A stretch of 64,000 bases of DNA from Fundidesulfovibrio terrae (GCF_022808915.1 NZ_JAKZFS010000001.1:1070644-1134643), one strand, 5' to 3'; shown: positions 10,635-19,838, counted from the first letter of the stretch. Numbers and translations: made by a program. Notes: generated from the letters alone by a model not told the origin.

Positions 10635-11804
10635 ATGGCGGACTATCAGCGCACACTGGAAGACGAGATTTCCGGCCTCAAGGGCCAGGTGGCCGACCTG
10701 ACCCGGCGCGAACGCCACTGTCAGATGCTCAGGCGCATGCTGGACGACCTGCGCGAGGAGTACCTTTCCCTGGCCCAGTCCGCCCCGGACGCAATCATCG
10801 CCTCCGACGCCAAGGGGCGCATCGTGTTCTGGAACCAGGCTTCCCAAAACCTTTTCGGCTACGAGCCGGGCGAGGTCATGGGACAGGGGCTCGGCTTCCT
10901 TATGCCCGAGCGCTACCACGCCCTGCACGAGCGGGGCTTCGCCCGCGCCCTCGAGGCCGGCCACGCCCTGCGGCCCCATCTGCCCTCGGAATGCGCCGCC
11001 ATCCGCAAGGACGGGACCGAGTTCCCCATCGAGATCACCCATTCCAGCTGGAGCCGCGCGGGCGACATCTATTTCGCGGCCTTCATCCGCGATATCTCCG
11101 AGCGCAAGCACTACGAAAAGTTGCGCGAGGACGTGGAACGCATCATCCGCCACGACCTCAAGTCCCCGCTGCTGGGCATCGTGGGTTTCGCCAAGCTCCT
11201 CATGGAGGACCATGGCCTGCCCGAGAAGCAGCGCGAGTGGGCGCGCCTCATCCACGACTCGGGCATGCAGATGAACCACCTGCTGGCCAACTCCCAGGCC
11301 ATGCTGCGCATCCACCAGGGGAGCTACCGCGTCACCCCCCGGCCGGTGAACCTGGTCAGGCTGCTGGCCGACCTGGGCAAGCGCTTCGAACCGGCCATGC
11401 GGGAAAAGGGCGTCTCCTTCGCCTGCGAGATCGACCCGGTCGCCGATCCTGACAAGGACTGCGGGGTCATGGGCGAAGAGGCGTTCCTGGACGACATGCT
11501 CTCCAACCTCATCAAGAACGCCGTGGAAGCCTCGCCCGAAAACGAGCCGGTGGTGGTGAACGTGGTCCACGAGGCCGGGCACGTGGTCATCGACATCCAC
11601 AACCGTGGAGTGATCCCGGAGCACATCCGGGAGAAGTTCTTCGAGCCCTACGTCACCAGCGGCAAGAAGGGCGGCACGGGGCTCGGCGCGCACAGCGCGC
11701 TGCTCATCGCCAAGGCCCATGCGGGCGACATCACCTTCACCTCGGACGAACCCGAGGGGACGCACATTGTGGTCCGCCTGCCCGAGGGGTCGGGACAGGA
11801 GTAA
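10635..11804 (+). CDS. Soluble PAS-domain sensor histidine kinase
   Basis: The 389-residue cytoplasmic protein has an N-terminal coiled segment (about 1-45), one PAS domain (about 46-155, with GRIVFWNQASQNLFGYEPGE) and a HisKA region. The phospho-acceptor is His173 in IIRHDLKSPLLGIVGF. A HATPase domain follows with N-box NLIKNAVEAS and the glycine-rich GTGLGAHSALLIAKAHAG. No membrane segment is seen. The start chosen is MADYQRTLEDEIS; upstream in-frame codons lack coding character. No response regulator is adjacent, so it is an orphan kinase with unknown partner and signal. Confidence 0.9.
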   Translation: MADYQRTLEDEISGLKGQVADLTRRERHCQMLRRMLDDLREEYLSLAQSAPDAIIASDAKGRIVFWNQASQNLFGYEPGEVMGQGLGFLMPERYHALHERGFARALEAGHALRPHLPSECAAIRKDGTEFPIEITHSSWSRAGDIYFAAFIRDISERKHYEKLREDVERIIRHDLKSPLLGIVGFAKLLMEDHGLPEKQREWARLIHDSGMQMNHLLANSQAMLRIHQGSYRVTPRPVNLVRLLADLGKRFEPAMREKGVSFACEIDPVADPDKDCGVMGEEAFLDDMLSNLIKNAVEASPENEPVVVNVVHEAGHVVIDIHNRGVIPEHIREKFFEPYVTSGKKGGTGLGAHSALLIAKAHAGDITFTSDEPEGTHIVVRLPEGSGQE

Positions 11805-11873
11805 CCGCGACTCCGTCCACGGCGAGCGAACCCTGCCGGATGGCAGTCCTCCGTGATCTTCCGCACCGGAGGG

Positions 11874-12125
11874 TCAGCGCTCAATCACTTCCTCGAACAC
11901 GTCCTGGAGCTTGAACTCGTTGTAGTGGCGCACCTCCACGTCGGAGAGGAGCTCCATGATCCGCTCGGCCTGGGCCTCGCAGCCGGGCACGGCGTTATCC
12001 TTCAGATATTGCGAGAGCGTGCCGCGCAGGTCGTCGAAGATACGGGCGGCGGCCTCCTTGACCACTTCCTTGGAAACGAACTGGGCGTATTGCCGTGAAT
12101 AGAGCTCGCACTGCTTGTCTTGCAT
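11874..12125 (-). CDS. Small hypothetical protein (83 aa), helical
   Basis: This gene encodes MQDKQCELYSRQYAQFVSKE and continues as a charged, probably all-helical soluble protein. There is no signal peptide and no membrane segment; two cysteines (Cys6 and one near residue 49) are present. It follows the globin-like kinase by 63 bases on the same strand, so it may be co-transcribed with it and act in the same signalling pathway. I do not recognise the family. It converges with the PAS kinase gene on the plus strand. Confidence 0.6.
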   Translation of the reverse strand: MQDKQCELYSRQYAQFVSKEVVKEAAARIFDDLRGTLSQYLKDNAVPGCEAQAERIMELLSDVEVRHYNEFKLQDVFEEVIER

Positions 12126-12188
12126 GATGTCCGGTGAGTCGCTTGATGCGTCGCTTGCCGGCGCGCGGCCGGGCGTTTGTCCGCTGGA

Positions 12189-13373
12189 TCAGAAATCCTT
12201 CCAGGCCAGAAACCCCAATTCGTCGATCTGCCCCTTGAGGGGCAGCTTCACCGCGCAGGCCACGCCGCCCTCGGTCCGGGCCAGGGACACCTTGCCGAAG
12301 CACTTGTGCGCGGCGGCCCGGGCGATGGGCAGGCCGAAGCCGGTGCCCTGGGACTTGGTGGAGTGAAACGGCAGGTAGAGCTGTTCCACGTCCTGGTCCT
12401 TGGGGAGTTCGCCGCTGTTCGACACCGTCACGCTCAGATGGCTGGGCGTGGCCTGGTCCACGGACGAGGTCAGCACAAGCCTGCGGTCGCCCTCGGGCAT
12501 GGCTTCCAGGGCGTTTACCAGCACCTCCTTGAAGATTTCCCTGAGCAGGTTCGGGTCCGCGTCCACTTCGGGGTGGTCCGGATCGAGCGAGACCTCGGGC
12601 TCGAGCCCCTGCGGCCAGTTCGGCCCGGAGCGCAGGCCGTCCAGGGTCTGGCGCAGGAAGGGCTCCACGGCCACGGCGGCGAAGGTCGGTTCGGCCAGTT
12701 CGATGGAGTTGCAGGTGGAGATGTCGCGGGTCATGCGCTCCAGGCGCAGGGCCTCGTCCAGGATCACCTGGGCCATGGCGGAGACTTCCGGGCCGCCCGA
12801 GCGCATGAGGCGCGTGGCCGTGCCGCCGATGATGGTGAGCGGGTTGCGGGTCTGGTGGAAGAGCCCCTGCAGGAGCGGCTCCGCGATCTCCGAGTGATAG
12901 GAGGAGTGGCCCTTGGCGCGAATCATCAGGCACAGGTCCAGGAGGTCGTTGACGGCCGAGGCCACTTTGCCGCGAAAATCCGGGGGCACGTCCTCGCGCA
13001 CGGCCTTGATGAACAATTGGCGGCACTTGACCTCGCCCAGCATCACGTATTGCAGGTCGATGCCCAGCCTTGCCGCCGTGACCCCCTGCTGCCAGAGTTC
13101 GCGCAGGAATTTTTCGTCCCAGGCCCTGGTCCAGAGGGTGGAGTACCAGTCGGCCCAGAAATCCTTGAGGGCCCCGTCGAAAAATTCCAGGGTCATTTCC
13201 AGGCGCACGCGCGGAGCGGTCTTGCGCACCAGGGCGTCGATGTAGGCCCCGGCCTTGCGGGCGCGGGCGGCGAGCTTGTCCGCGAAGGGGCGGATCACGG
13301 CGAGCTTGGATTCGTCGAGGCCGATCTCCTTGCGGAAGAACTCCAGCCGGGCGACGGGAACGTCTGCGTTCAT
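12189..13373 (-). CDS. Globin-fold (protoglobin-like) sensor histidine kinase, apparently without the heme histidine
   Basis: Residues 8-155 resemble the protoglobin/globin-coupled sensor domain: LEFFRKEIGLDESKLAVIRP at the start and ARLGIDLQYVMLG in the F-G helix region. At the place where heme-binding members have the proximal His (pattern IGxxHxRIGL) this protein reads QGVTAARLGI, so Ala100 replaces it. A HisKA-like region with His173 (LFHQTRNPLTIIGG) and a HATPase domain (EVLVNALEAMPEG, GTGFGLPIARAAAH) complete the 394 residues. It is cytoplasmic. Non-heme globin sensors such as RsbR-type proteins are a precedent. The alignment is by eye. Confidence 0.82.
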   Translation of the reverse strand: MNADVPVARLEFFRKEIGLDESKLAVIRPFADKLAARARKAGAYIDALVRKTAPRVRLEMTLEFFDGALKDFWADWYSTLWTRAWDEKFLRELWQQGVTAARLGIDLQYVMLGEVKCRQLFIKAVREDVPPDFRGKVASAVNDLLDLCLMIRAKGHSSYHSEIAEPLLQGLFHQTRNPLTIIGGTATRLMRSGGPEVSAMAQVILDEALRLERMTRDISTCNSIELAEPTFAAVAVEPFLRQTLDGLRSGPNWPQGLEPEVSLDPDHPEVDADPNLLREIFKEVLVNALEAMPEGDRRLVLTSSVDQATPSHLSVTVSNSGELPKDQDVEQLYLPFHSTKSQGTGFGLPIARAAAHKCFGKVSLARTEGGVACAVKLPLKGQIDELGFLAWKDF

Positions 13374-13425
13374 GCCTGCCTCGCCGTGGAACGTGTTGGG
13401 GCGGCCTCGCGCCAGGCGCCTCCCG

Positions 13426-14601
13426 CTACTGCGACTCCTTGAGCGACTGGGCCGCTACGAAGCCCGAGGCCCAGGCCCAGTGCAGGTTGTAGCCGCCCAG
13501 GTGTCCGGTTACGTCCAGGATTTCGCCGATGAAGTACAGGCCGGGAACGCCCAGGCTCTCCATGGTCTTGGACGAGATGGCCTTGGTGTCCACTCCTCCG
13601 GCGGTCACCTCGGCCTTCTTGTACCCGGCCAGCTCCTTGGGGGTGATTTCCCAGGCCGTAAGGCGCTTGACCAGCCAGGCCAGTTCCTCCTTGCGCAGCT
13701 GGGCCACGGGCTTGGCCCCCAGTTCCGGCGGCGCGATCATGGCCGCCAGGCGCGAGGGCAGGAGCTTGCCCAGCACCGTCTTCACCTGGGACTTGGTGCC
13801 GCGCGCCTTGGCCAGGATGTCCTCGGGGGACTGGTCCGGGGTCAGGTTCACCACCACGGGCTTGCCCTGCTGCCAGTAGGAGGAGATCTGCAGAACGGCC
13901 GGACCGCTCAGGCCCTTGTGGGTGAAGAGCAGGGCGTCCTCGAAGGACGTCTTGCCGAACTGGATGCGCACCGGAAGCGAGATGCCCGACAGCGCCGCCA
14001 TCTGCCAGCCCTGTCCCATGTTCAGGGGGGTGAGGGCGGGGCGGGGCTCGATGAGGTCCAGCCCGAAGGTCTCGGCCACGCCGTAGCCGAAGCAGGAAGA
14101 GCCGGTCTGGGGCCAGGCCAGGCCGCCGGCCGCCACCACCAGGTTTTTTCCGGGCACGGTGCCGCCCGGGTAGGTGACGCGGAAATCCTCGCGGCGCTCG
14201 ATGTTCTTGATGCGCGCGTTCATGTAGAAGTGAACGCCCGCCTCCTGGCAGAGCCGCTCCAGCAGGTCGGCCACGGCCACCGCGCCCTGGCGGCAGAAGA
14301 GCTGGCCGTGCCCTTCCTCCACGCTGGACAGTCCATTCTGCTCCAGGAATTCCTTGAAGGCCAGCGGCGCGAAGCGCGACAGCGCCGAGACGCTGAAGTG
14401 CGGATTGGAGGAGAGAAAGTTCTCCGGCGTGACCCTTGTGTTGCCGAAGTTGCAACGTCCGCCGCCGGTGACCTTGAGCTTCTTGCCGGTCTGGGTGTTG
14501 TGGTCGAACACGGCGACGCTGAGGCCCCGCCTGGCCGCTGTGAGGGCGCAAAACAGGCCGGAGGCCCCGGCGCCTATGATGACGACATCGTATCCGAGCA
14601 T
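13426..14601 (-). CDS. HI0933/BaiN-type NAD(P)/FAD-dependent oxidoreductase
   Basis: This 391-residue flavoprotein starts with the dinucleotide-binding motif VVIIGAGASGLFCALTAARR, followed by the family motif GKKLKVTGGGRCNFGN. Its C-terminus carries YFIGEILDVTGHLGGYNLHWA, also diagnostic for the HI0933 (YhiN) family. These are cytoplasmic flavoproteins of mostly uncertain substrate; one characterised member (BaiN) reduces bile-acid intermediates. It stands alone, 52 bases upstream of the globin-like kinase on the same strand, with no evident functional link. Confidence 0.92.
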   Translation of the reverse strand: MLGYDVVIIGAGASGLFCALTAARRGLSVAVFDHNTQTGKKLKVTGGGRCNFGNTRVTPENFLSSNPHFSVSALSRFAPLAFKEFLEQNGLSSVEEGHGQLFCRQGAVAVADLLERLCQEAGVHFYMNARIKNIERREDFRVTYPGGTVPGKNLVVAAGGLAWPQTGSSCFGYGVAETFGLDLIEPRPALTPLNMGQGWQMAALSGISLPVRIQFGKTSFEDALLFTHKGLSGPAVLQISSYWQQGKPVVVNLTPDQSPEDILAKARGTKSQVKTVLGKLLPSRLAAMIAPPELGAKPVAQLRKEELAWLVKRLTAWEITPKELAGYKKAEVTAGGVDTKAISSKTMESLGVPGLYFIGEILDVTGHLGGYNLHWAWASGFVAAQSLKESQ

Positions 14602-14752
14602 CCGTCAATGATACGGCATAGCGTAAGAAGGGGCAAGACGTGTCGGCGGCGGCAGGGGCATCCCCGGCGAAAAAGGGTGTTCCGGGCGGCGCGCCGTGAA
14701 GGCCGGAGGCGGGTTCGCCGGGCAGATCCGGTAGTCCGCTGGCAGCCTGCGG

Positions 14753-15736
14753 TCAGCCCGTGGCTGAGAGGCCCGCGCCTTTGGGGCCCATGCCCGCGTC
14801 GTCGCGGAGGATCCGCCTGCCCCCGGCGTAGGAGGAACTCCACACCGGGTCGTCCAGGGAGCCGGTCTTCACCGCTCCCCCGGAGCTGGCGGCGTGCACG
14901 AAGGTGCCTTCCCCCATGTAGATGCCCACGTGGTGTACGCCTTTCTTGCCGAAGAACACCAGATCGCCCGGGCGCAGGTCCTCGCGCTTCACAGGCTGGC
15001 CCTGGCGGAACTGCTCGCGTGAGTTGCGCGACAGCTCCACGCCGCTTCTGGCGTAGACGTAGCTGGTAAGCCCGGAGCAGTCGAATCCCTGACGCGGGGT
15101 TTCGCCCCCGACGGTGTAGCGCCTGCCGAGCTGGGCCTTGGCGGTGAGGGCCAGGGCGCTCGGGTCGGCGGCGGCCAGGGACGGCGGAAGATCAAGCGGC
15201 AAAGGCTTGGCGGCGCGGGGCGCGCGCGGCGGCGGTTTGACGGCCGAGGCCCAGGCGCGAAGGGCGGCCTCGTCCTCGGCGGAGAAACGGGCGGGGGCGC
15301 CTGCCGCCGCCTGGTCCCGCGATTGCCCGGCCGGGCTGGCCTGGGCGGATGAGGGAACGCTGGATGAGGCTCCGGAGGCGGCGCTGGCGGCGCCAGCCGC
15401 GGCGGCGTTGTCCTGCGTGGCGGCCTTCTCCGGGGGCACGGGCTGGCGGGGCCATTCCACCGCGCCCCAGACGACTCCCGGGGGAGCGGTGGAGGGCGCG
15501 GAAAGATGCGTGGCGGCGTGCTGCCCCGTCAACGTCCTGCCGGATGCGCCGGGGGCGTTTTCCCCGGGCCTCTGCACCTCGCCGTGCACTTCGCCGCTTC
15601 CGTGCCCGGACAGCGGAGCGGCCCGGGCCGAGTCCAGGGCCTCGGCGAAGCCTTCGTCCCTTGGTGACAGGGTGGGCAGCGCGGGCTTCGGTTGCAGCCT
15701 GGGCTGGAATATGGGCGGGACCTGTTCGACGGCCAT
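14753..15736 (-). CDS. NlpC/P60 (C40) peptidase with long Pro/Ala-rich N-terminal region
   Basis: The C-terminal 130 residues form an NlpC/P60 domain. Cys220 lies in FDCSGLTSYVY, His269 in GVHHVGIYMG, and a further polar residue is at His281. Such enzymes cleave cell-wall peptide bonds. The first 180 residues are low complexity (Pro, Ala, Ser), start MAVEQVPPIFQPRLQPKPAL, and show no signal peptide or lipobox. This is odd for a peptidoglycan hydrolase and suggests delivery by another export apparatus or a wrong start. It lies 37 bases downstream of exonuclease III on the same strand. Confidence 0.88.
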   Translation of the reverse strand: MAVEQVPPIFQPRLQPKPALPTLSPRDEGFAEALDSARAAPLSGHGSGEVHGEVQRPGENAPGASGRTLTGQHAATHLSAPSTAPPGVVWGAVEWPRQPVPPEKAATQDNAAAAGAASAASGASSSVPSSAQASPAGQSRDQAAAGAPARFSAEDEAALRAWASAVKPPPRAPRAAKPLPLDLPPSLAAADPSALALTAKAQLGRRYTVGGETPRQGFDCSGLTSYVYARSGVELSRNSREQFRQGQPVKREDLRPGDLVFFGKKGVHHVGIYMGEGTFVHAASSGGAVKTGSLDDPVWSSSYAGGRRILRDDAGMGPKGAGLSATG

Positions 15737-15773
15737 GGGGCATCCTCCACGGAATGCCCAGCAAACGCCGTGC

Positions 15774-16535
15774 CTAGAGGTCCAGTTCCAGGCCCACGGG
15801 GCAGTGGTCGGAGCCCATGACGTCGCTTTCGATCCAGGCGCGCTTCACCCTGGGGCGCAGCTCCTCGGACACGAAGAAGTAGTCGATGCGCCAACCCACG
15901 TTGCGCGCCCTGGCCTGGAAGCGGTAGTCCCACCAGGAGTAGTGGCCGCCGTCCTTCTCGAACATGCGGAAGGTGTCCACGTAGCCCGCCGCCACGAACG
16001 TATCCAGCCAGGCCCGCTCCACGGGCAGGAACCCCGAGGTTTTCTCGTTGGATTTGGCGTTCTTCAGGTCCAGCTCGGTGTGGGCGGTGTTGACGTCGCC
16101 GCAGACCACGATGGGCTTTTTCGCGCGAAGCTCCTGGGCGTGGGCCAGGAAGGCGTCGTAGTAGCCCAGCTTGTATTCCAGCCGGTCCGGGCCCATCTGG
16201 CCGTTGGGGAAATAGACGGTGAAGAAGTGGAAGTCCGGATATTCCAGGTGCAGGAGCCTTCCCTCGCCGCCGAATTTCGGGTCGGGCAGCTCGGCGTTCA
16301 CGGCCAGGGGCTCGGCGCGGTAGTACACGCCCACGCCAGAATAACCCTTCTTCACGCTGCTCGATGCGAACACGGTCTTGTAGCCGTGCACCTCGGGAAA
16401 GCCGTTTTCGTGGTCCTTCTGGAGCTTGGTCTCCTGGATGCCCACCACGTCCGCGCCGCAGGTTTCGAGCCACTCGTGGAAACCCTTGCCCGCCGCGGCG
16501 CGCAGCCCGTTCACGTTCCAGGAATAGAGTATCAT
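15774..16535 (-). CDS. xth: Exodeoxyribonuclease III (AP endonuclease)
   Basis: The 253-residue protein has the whole EEP nuclease set: the N-terminal SWNVNGLRAA, the metal ligand Glu in VVGIQETKLQ, CGDVNTAHTELDLKN in the centre, and the C-terminal catalytic SDHCPVGLEL. It cleaves DNA at abasic sites and degrades 3' ends in base excision repair. Length matches the XthA family. It starts 9 bases downstream of the metallophosphoesterase stop, so the two are probably co-transcribed. Confidence 0.95.
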   Translation of the reverse strand: MILYSWNVNGLRAAAGKGFHEWLETCGADVVGIQETKLQKDHENGFPEVHGYKTVFASSSVKKGYSGVGVYYRAEPLAVNAELPDPKFGGEGRLLHLEYPDFHFFTVYFPNGQMGPDRLEYKLGYYDAFLAHAQELRAKKPIVVCGDVNTAHTELDLKNAKSNEKTSGFLPVERAWLDTFVAAGYVDTFRMFEKDGGHYSWWDYRFQARARNVGWRIDYFFVSEELRPRVKRAWIESDVMGSDHCPVGLELDL

Positions 16536-16544
16536 GGCGCTTCC

Positions 16545-17216
16545 TTATGATATGGTCATGAGCCTGGCCGTGACGGCGCTTCCGTCGTAGCCGATGATGG
16601 CGTAGCCGCCCGAGGACAGGTCGCCGGGATTGATGACGACCGTCCTGCCCAGGGTGTCCGTGCTGCGGGCCTCGTGGATGTGGCCGGTCAGGCACACGTC
16701 GGGCTGGGCGCGCTCGATGAAGCCGCGCACCGCCGCCGAGCCCACGTGGGCTCCGGGGCCCACCACGTCGGTGGTGGTGCCATGGGGCGGCGTGTGCGAA
16801 ACCAGGATCACGTGGTCGAAGGCCTTGGCCTGCTCCCAGGCCTGCTCCAGCCATTCTCCCAGCTGCGAGTCGGGCACTTCGCTCGGCGTGTGGAACGGCG
16901 TGGGGCCGGACCAGCCCACGCCCATGAGCGCCAGGCCCGGAGCCAGCTCCACGCATCGCGCGTGGATGCCCATGCCCTTGCCGTCCAGCCAGGACTGCAC
17001 CGGCTCGTGGTCCATGTTGCCGATCTGGGCCAGGATGCGGGGATTTACGGCCGCCACGGCCTCGATCACCCGGCCGGCCTCGGCCACGCCGCCCTTGATG
17101 GTCAGGTCGCCGCTTATGATGACCCCGGCCGCGCCCGGAAGCTCCGGGATGCGCGTAAGGCTTGCCGTGTGGCCGTGGATGTCGCCCATGCCGATCCAGT
17201 ATGCCGCGCCGCTCAT
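16545..17216 (-). CDS. Metallophosphoesterase (calcineurin-like)
   Basis: All five metal-binding blocks of the calcineurin-like superfamily are visible in 223 residues: GDIHG (Asp12, His14), SGDLT, GNMDHE, SHTPPHG and GHIHEARS. The family hydrolyses phosphomono- or phosphodiesters using two metal ions. The protein is cytoplasmic, with no signal peptide. It resembles small stand-alone YfcE/MJ0936-type phosphodiesterases, but the substrate is unknown. It is upstream of xth on the same strand and divergent from the 5-formyl-THF cyclo-ligase gene 57 bases away. Confidence 0.9.
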   Translation of the reverse strand: MSGAAYWIGMGDIHGHTASLTRIPELPGAAGVIISGDLTIKGGVAEAGRVIEAVAAVNPRILAQIGNMDHEPVQSWLDGKGMGIHARCVELAPGLALMGVGWSGPTPFHTPSEVPDSQLGEWLEQAWEQAKAFDHVILVSHTPPHGTTTDVVGPGAHVGSAAVRGFIERAQPDVCLTGHIHEARSTDTLGRTVVINPGDLSSGGYAIIGYDGSAVTARLMTIS

Positions 17217-17273
17217 GCAGGACTCCCTGGGAAAGGTTCTTTGCCGCCGAAGTGCGGCATGTTAGCATAAGTC

Positions 17274-17897
17274 ATGAAGCCGCTCAACGCGAACACGGGA
17301 AACGCCCCGGGGCCGGACAAGGCCGCGCTGCGCAGGGCCGTGCTGGCCCGGCGCGCCGGGCTCTCGCCGGATGAGGTGCGCAGGGCCAGCCTCGCCGCTT
17401 CGATCCTGGTGGACGGGCTCGACCGCTGGCGCTCGGCGCGCGAGGTTATGGTCTATTTCGCCTTCAAGGGCGAGGTGGAGACCTCGGCGCTCCTGGAGGG
17501 CCTGTGGCGGCGGGGCGTGCGCGTGCTGGCCCCGCGCTGCCGCCCCGGAGAGGCCGGAGTGCTCGACGTGGCCTGCGTCACCTGCTTCGAGGAGCTGGCC
17601 CCAGGAGCCTACGGCATCCTGGAGCCCCATCCCGAAAGCTGCCCGGCCCTGTCCGGCTTCGCCCCGGACGTGGCCCTCATCCCGGCCGTGGCCTTCGACC
17701 GCCGGGGCGGCAGGCTGGGCTTCGGCCAGGGATACTACGACCGGCTGCTGGCCGGGCCGGGGTTCGAGAAGACGTTTCTCATCGGGCTGGCGCATCCGTT
17801 CCAGGTGGTGGAGCGCCTGCCGCTGGAGCCCTGGGACAGGCCGGTTCACGCCGTGGTCACGAGCGAAGAGGTTATCCGGGTTCATCCTGGAGAGTGA
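17274..17897 (+). CDS. 5-formyltetrahydrofolate cyclo-ligase
   Basis: The 207-residue protein ends its catalytic core with FDRRGGRLGFGQGYYDRLLA, the hallmark of 5-formyl-THF cyclo-ligase, and has the basic N-terminal helix KAALRRAVLARRAGLS. The enzyme uses ATP to return 5-formyl-THF to the one-carbon pool as methenyl-THF. The next gene (pgeF) starts 15 bases after its stop, so they form a two-gene unit. The first residues before PDKAALRR are not conserved in the family and the exact start is less certain. Confidence 0.92.
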   Translation: MKPLNANTGNAPGPDKAALRRAVLARRAGLSPDEVRRASLAASILVDGLDRWRSAREVMVYFAFKGEVETSALLEGLWRRGVRVLAPRCRPGEAGVLDVACVTCFEELAPGAYGILEPHPESCPALSGFAPDVALIPAVAFDRRGGRLGFGQGYYDRLLAGPGFEKTFLIGLAHPFQVVERLPLEPWDRPVHAVVTSEEVIRVHPGE

Positions 17898-17912
17898 GCG
17901 AGAGGAGAGAGC

Positions 17913-18641
17913 ATGTCCGTAAGCGTCATCGAGTTTTCCTTCCCCGGCGTTCCCGGGGTGCGCGCCGCGTTCACCACGGCCGAGTGCGGCCCGGAGCGCG
18001 GCAATATTTCCTATAACGTGGCCAAGGACCCGAAAGCGGTGCGGGCCAACCGGGAATCCCTGCGCCTGCGCCTGGGTTTTGATTCCTGGTGCTCGCTCAA
18101 GCAGGTGCACGGCACGGACATGGCCTTCGAGCCCGGGGCCGTGGCCCCGCACGAGGCGTCACAGGCCGAGGCCGACGGCTCGACCACATCCGAGCCGGGC
18201 CGCGCCCTGGTGGTCAAGACCGCCGACTGCCAGCCCATCCTCATCGCTCACGAGAGCGGCAAATACGTGGCCGGGCTGCACGTGGGCTGGCGCGGCAACG
18301 TGCTGGAGTTCCCCCAGAAGGGCGTGGCCGCGTTCTGCGAGCGCTACGGAATCGAGCCGGGGGAGCTCCTGGCCGTGCGCGGCCCGAGCCTGGGTCCCGG
18401 GGCCAGCGAGTTCAAGAATTTCGAGATGGAGTTCGGGGAGAGGTTCCGGGATTTCTTCGACCCGGCCACCCAGACCGTGAACCTGTGGCGGCTCACCGTG
18501 GCCCAGCTTCTCGAGGCGGGGCTCAGGCCCGACCGCATCTTCGGGCTGGACCTGTGCACCCACAGCCTTTCGGGGTTCCATTCCTACAGAAGGGACAAGG
18601 CCGATTCGGGCAGGCAGGCCAGCCTGATCTGGATCAGGTAG
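17913..18641 (+). CDS. pgeF: Peptidoglycan editing factor PgeF (YfiH/laccase-domain family)
   Basis: This 242-residue cytoplasmic protein has the three conserved metal/active-site blocks of the family: LKQVHGTD, VVKTADCQPILI and AGLHVGWRGN. A C-terminal HSLSGFHSYRRDKADSGRQ region is also typical. PgeF removes wrongly incorporated residues from peptidoglycan precursors; some homologues were described as polyphenol oxidases or purine nucleoside phosphorylases. It follows the cyclo-ligase gene by 15 bases. Confidence 0.92.
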   Translation: MSVSVIEFSFPGVPGVRAAFTTAECGPERGNISYNVAKDPKAVRANRESLRLRLGFDSWCSLKQVHGTDMAFEPGAVAPHEASQAEADGSTTSEPGRALVVKTADCQPILIAHESGKYVAGLHVGWRGNVLEFPQKGVAAFCERYGIEPGELLAVRGPSLGPGASEFKNFEMEFGERFRDFFDPATQTVNLWRLTVAQLLEAGLRPDRIFGLDLCTHSLSGFHSYRRDKADSGRQASLIWIR

Positions 18642-18827
18642 CTGGAATATATTTTGGCATAGCCCTATATGTATTTTGCTTTTTTTCTTGCCACGCATAC
18701 TCGTGTTGAATAGATTCGCGCCCGAGTTTGGTTTGGCTGCGCATATTCCGTGCGCTGTCCCTGCGCGGAGGCGATTGCGGCCGCCATTCCGCTGTTCGCG
18801 AACATGCACGCCATGGGAGTCCGGCAT

Positions 18828-19838
18828 ATGGAGAGCCTCTCGAACCTCTCGCCCCTGTCCAGAATGCCCAACCTGTCCTTCCGGAAGCTCGGCTACGCCT
18901 TGGTTCTGGGGGGGATTCTCCTGGTCCTGTCCAAATCGTTCTACATCGTTGACCCCACGGAAGTGGCCATGGTGCGCCGGTTGGGCGAGGTCCAGCCGGG
19001 GCTTATGAAGCCCGGAATCCACTTCAAGGTGCCCTTCCTTGACACGGTAGACTTCCTGGCCGTGTCGCTCATGCGCTTCCCCTTCCCCAAGACCGTCTTC
19101 TTCACCTCCGACAACCAGACCGTGGAACTCGGGCTGTCGGTTTCCTACCGGGTGCCCGAAACGTCGGTGGAGAAGCTCCTTTATCAGGTCGGCCGGGTCG
19201 GCAACGTAGACGTGGCCGAGAACATGCGCCCCATCATCATCCAGCGCATCCGCGAGGTGGTGGCCCGCAAGAACCTCACGAGCTTCAACATGGGCATGGG
19301 GGACATCACCCAGGAGATCAAGAACTCTATCGCCCTGGCCACCGCGGACTGGATCAGCGTCGTGGACGTCCAGATTGTGGAGTTCGACTTGGCCGCCAGT
19401 TTCAAGAAGAGCAACGAGGCGGCCGTGCAGGCCAAGAACGACGCCATAGCCGCCCAAAACGAGCTGGCCAAGGTCCAGGCCCAGGCGGAACAGGCCAAGG
19501 CCAAGGCCGACGGTGAAGCCGAAGCCCTGCGCAAGAAGGCCAAGGGTGACGCTGACGCCAAGATTTTCGCGGCCGAGGGCGAGGCCACCCGGATCGAAAG
19601 GATCGCGGCTGCCGAGGCCACGAAAATCGAAAAGACCGCTCTGGCCGAATCCAACGCCATCCGCCTCAAGGGGACGGCCGAGGCCGACGCCCTGTCGCTC
19701 AAGGCCAAGGTCATCGCCGCCAATCCGCAGGTCACCGCGCAGACCTGGGCTGAGCGTTGGAGCGGCCATGTCCCGTCGACGGTCATGGGCAGCGGCCAGA
19801 ATTTCGTGCCGTTTTTCAACGTGCAGCCCGGGAAATAG
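18828..19838 (+). CDS. SPFH/prohibitin-family membrane protein
   Basis: A single membrane segment (about residues 22-38, GYALVLGGILLVLSKSFYIV) anchors the protein. An SPFH/band-7 domain (about 38-220) follows, then a long Ala/Glu/Lys-rich coiled coil (about 220-310) typical of prohibitin/HflC-like proteins. Such proteins form ring scaffolds that regulate membrane proteases or organise microdomains. ATG 18828 is chosen because GGGAG lies eight bases upstream; earlier in-frame starts at 18750, 18804 and 18813 have no ribosome-binding site. No HflK/HflC partner is adjacent. Confidence 0.88.
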   Translation: MESLSNLSPLSRMPNLSFRKLGYALVLGGILLVLSKSFYIVDPTEVAMVRRLGEVQPGLMKPGIHFKVPFLDTVDFLAVSLMRFPFPKTVFFTSDNQTVELGLSVSYRVPETSVEKLLYQVGRVGNVDVAENMRPIIIQRIREVVARKNLTSFNMGMGDITQEIKNSIALATADWISVVDVQIVEFDLAASFKKSNEAAVQAKNDAIAAQNELAKVQAQAEQAKAKADGEAEALRKKAKGDADAKIFAAEGEATRIERIAAAEATKIEKTALAESNAIRLKGTAEADALSLKAKVIAANPQVTAQTWAERWSGHVPSTVMGSGQNFVPFFNVQPGK

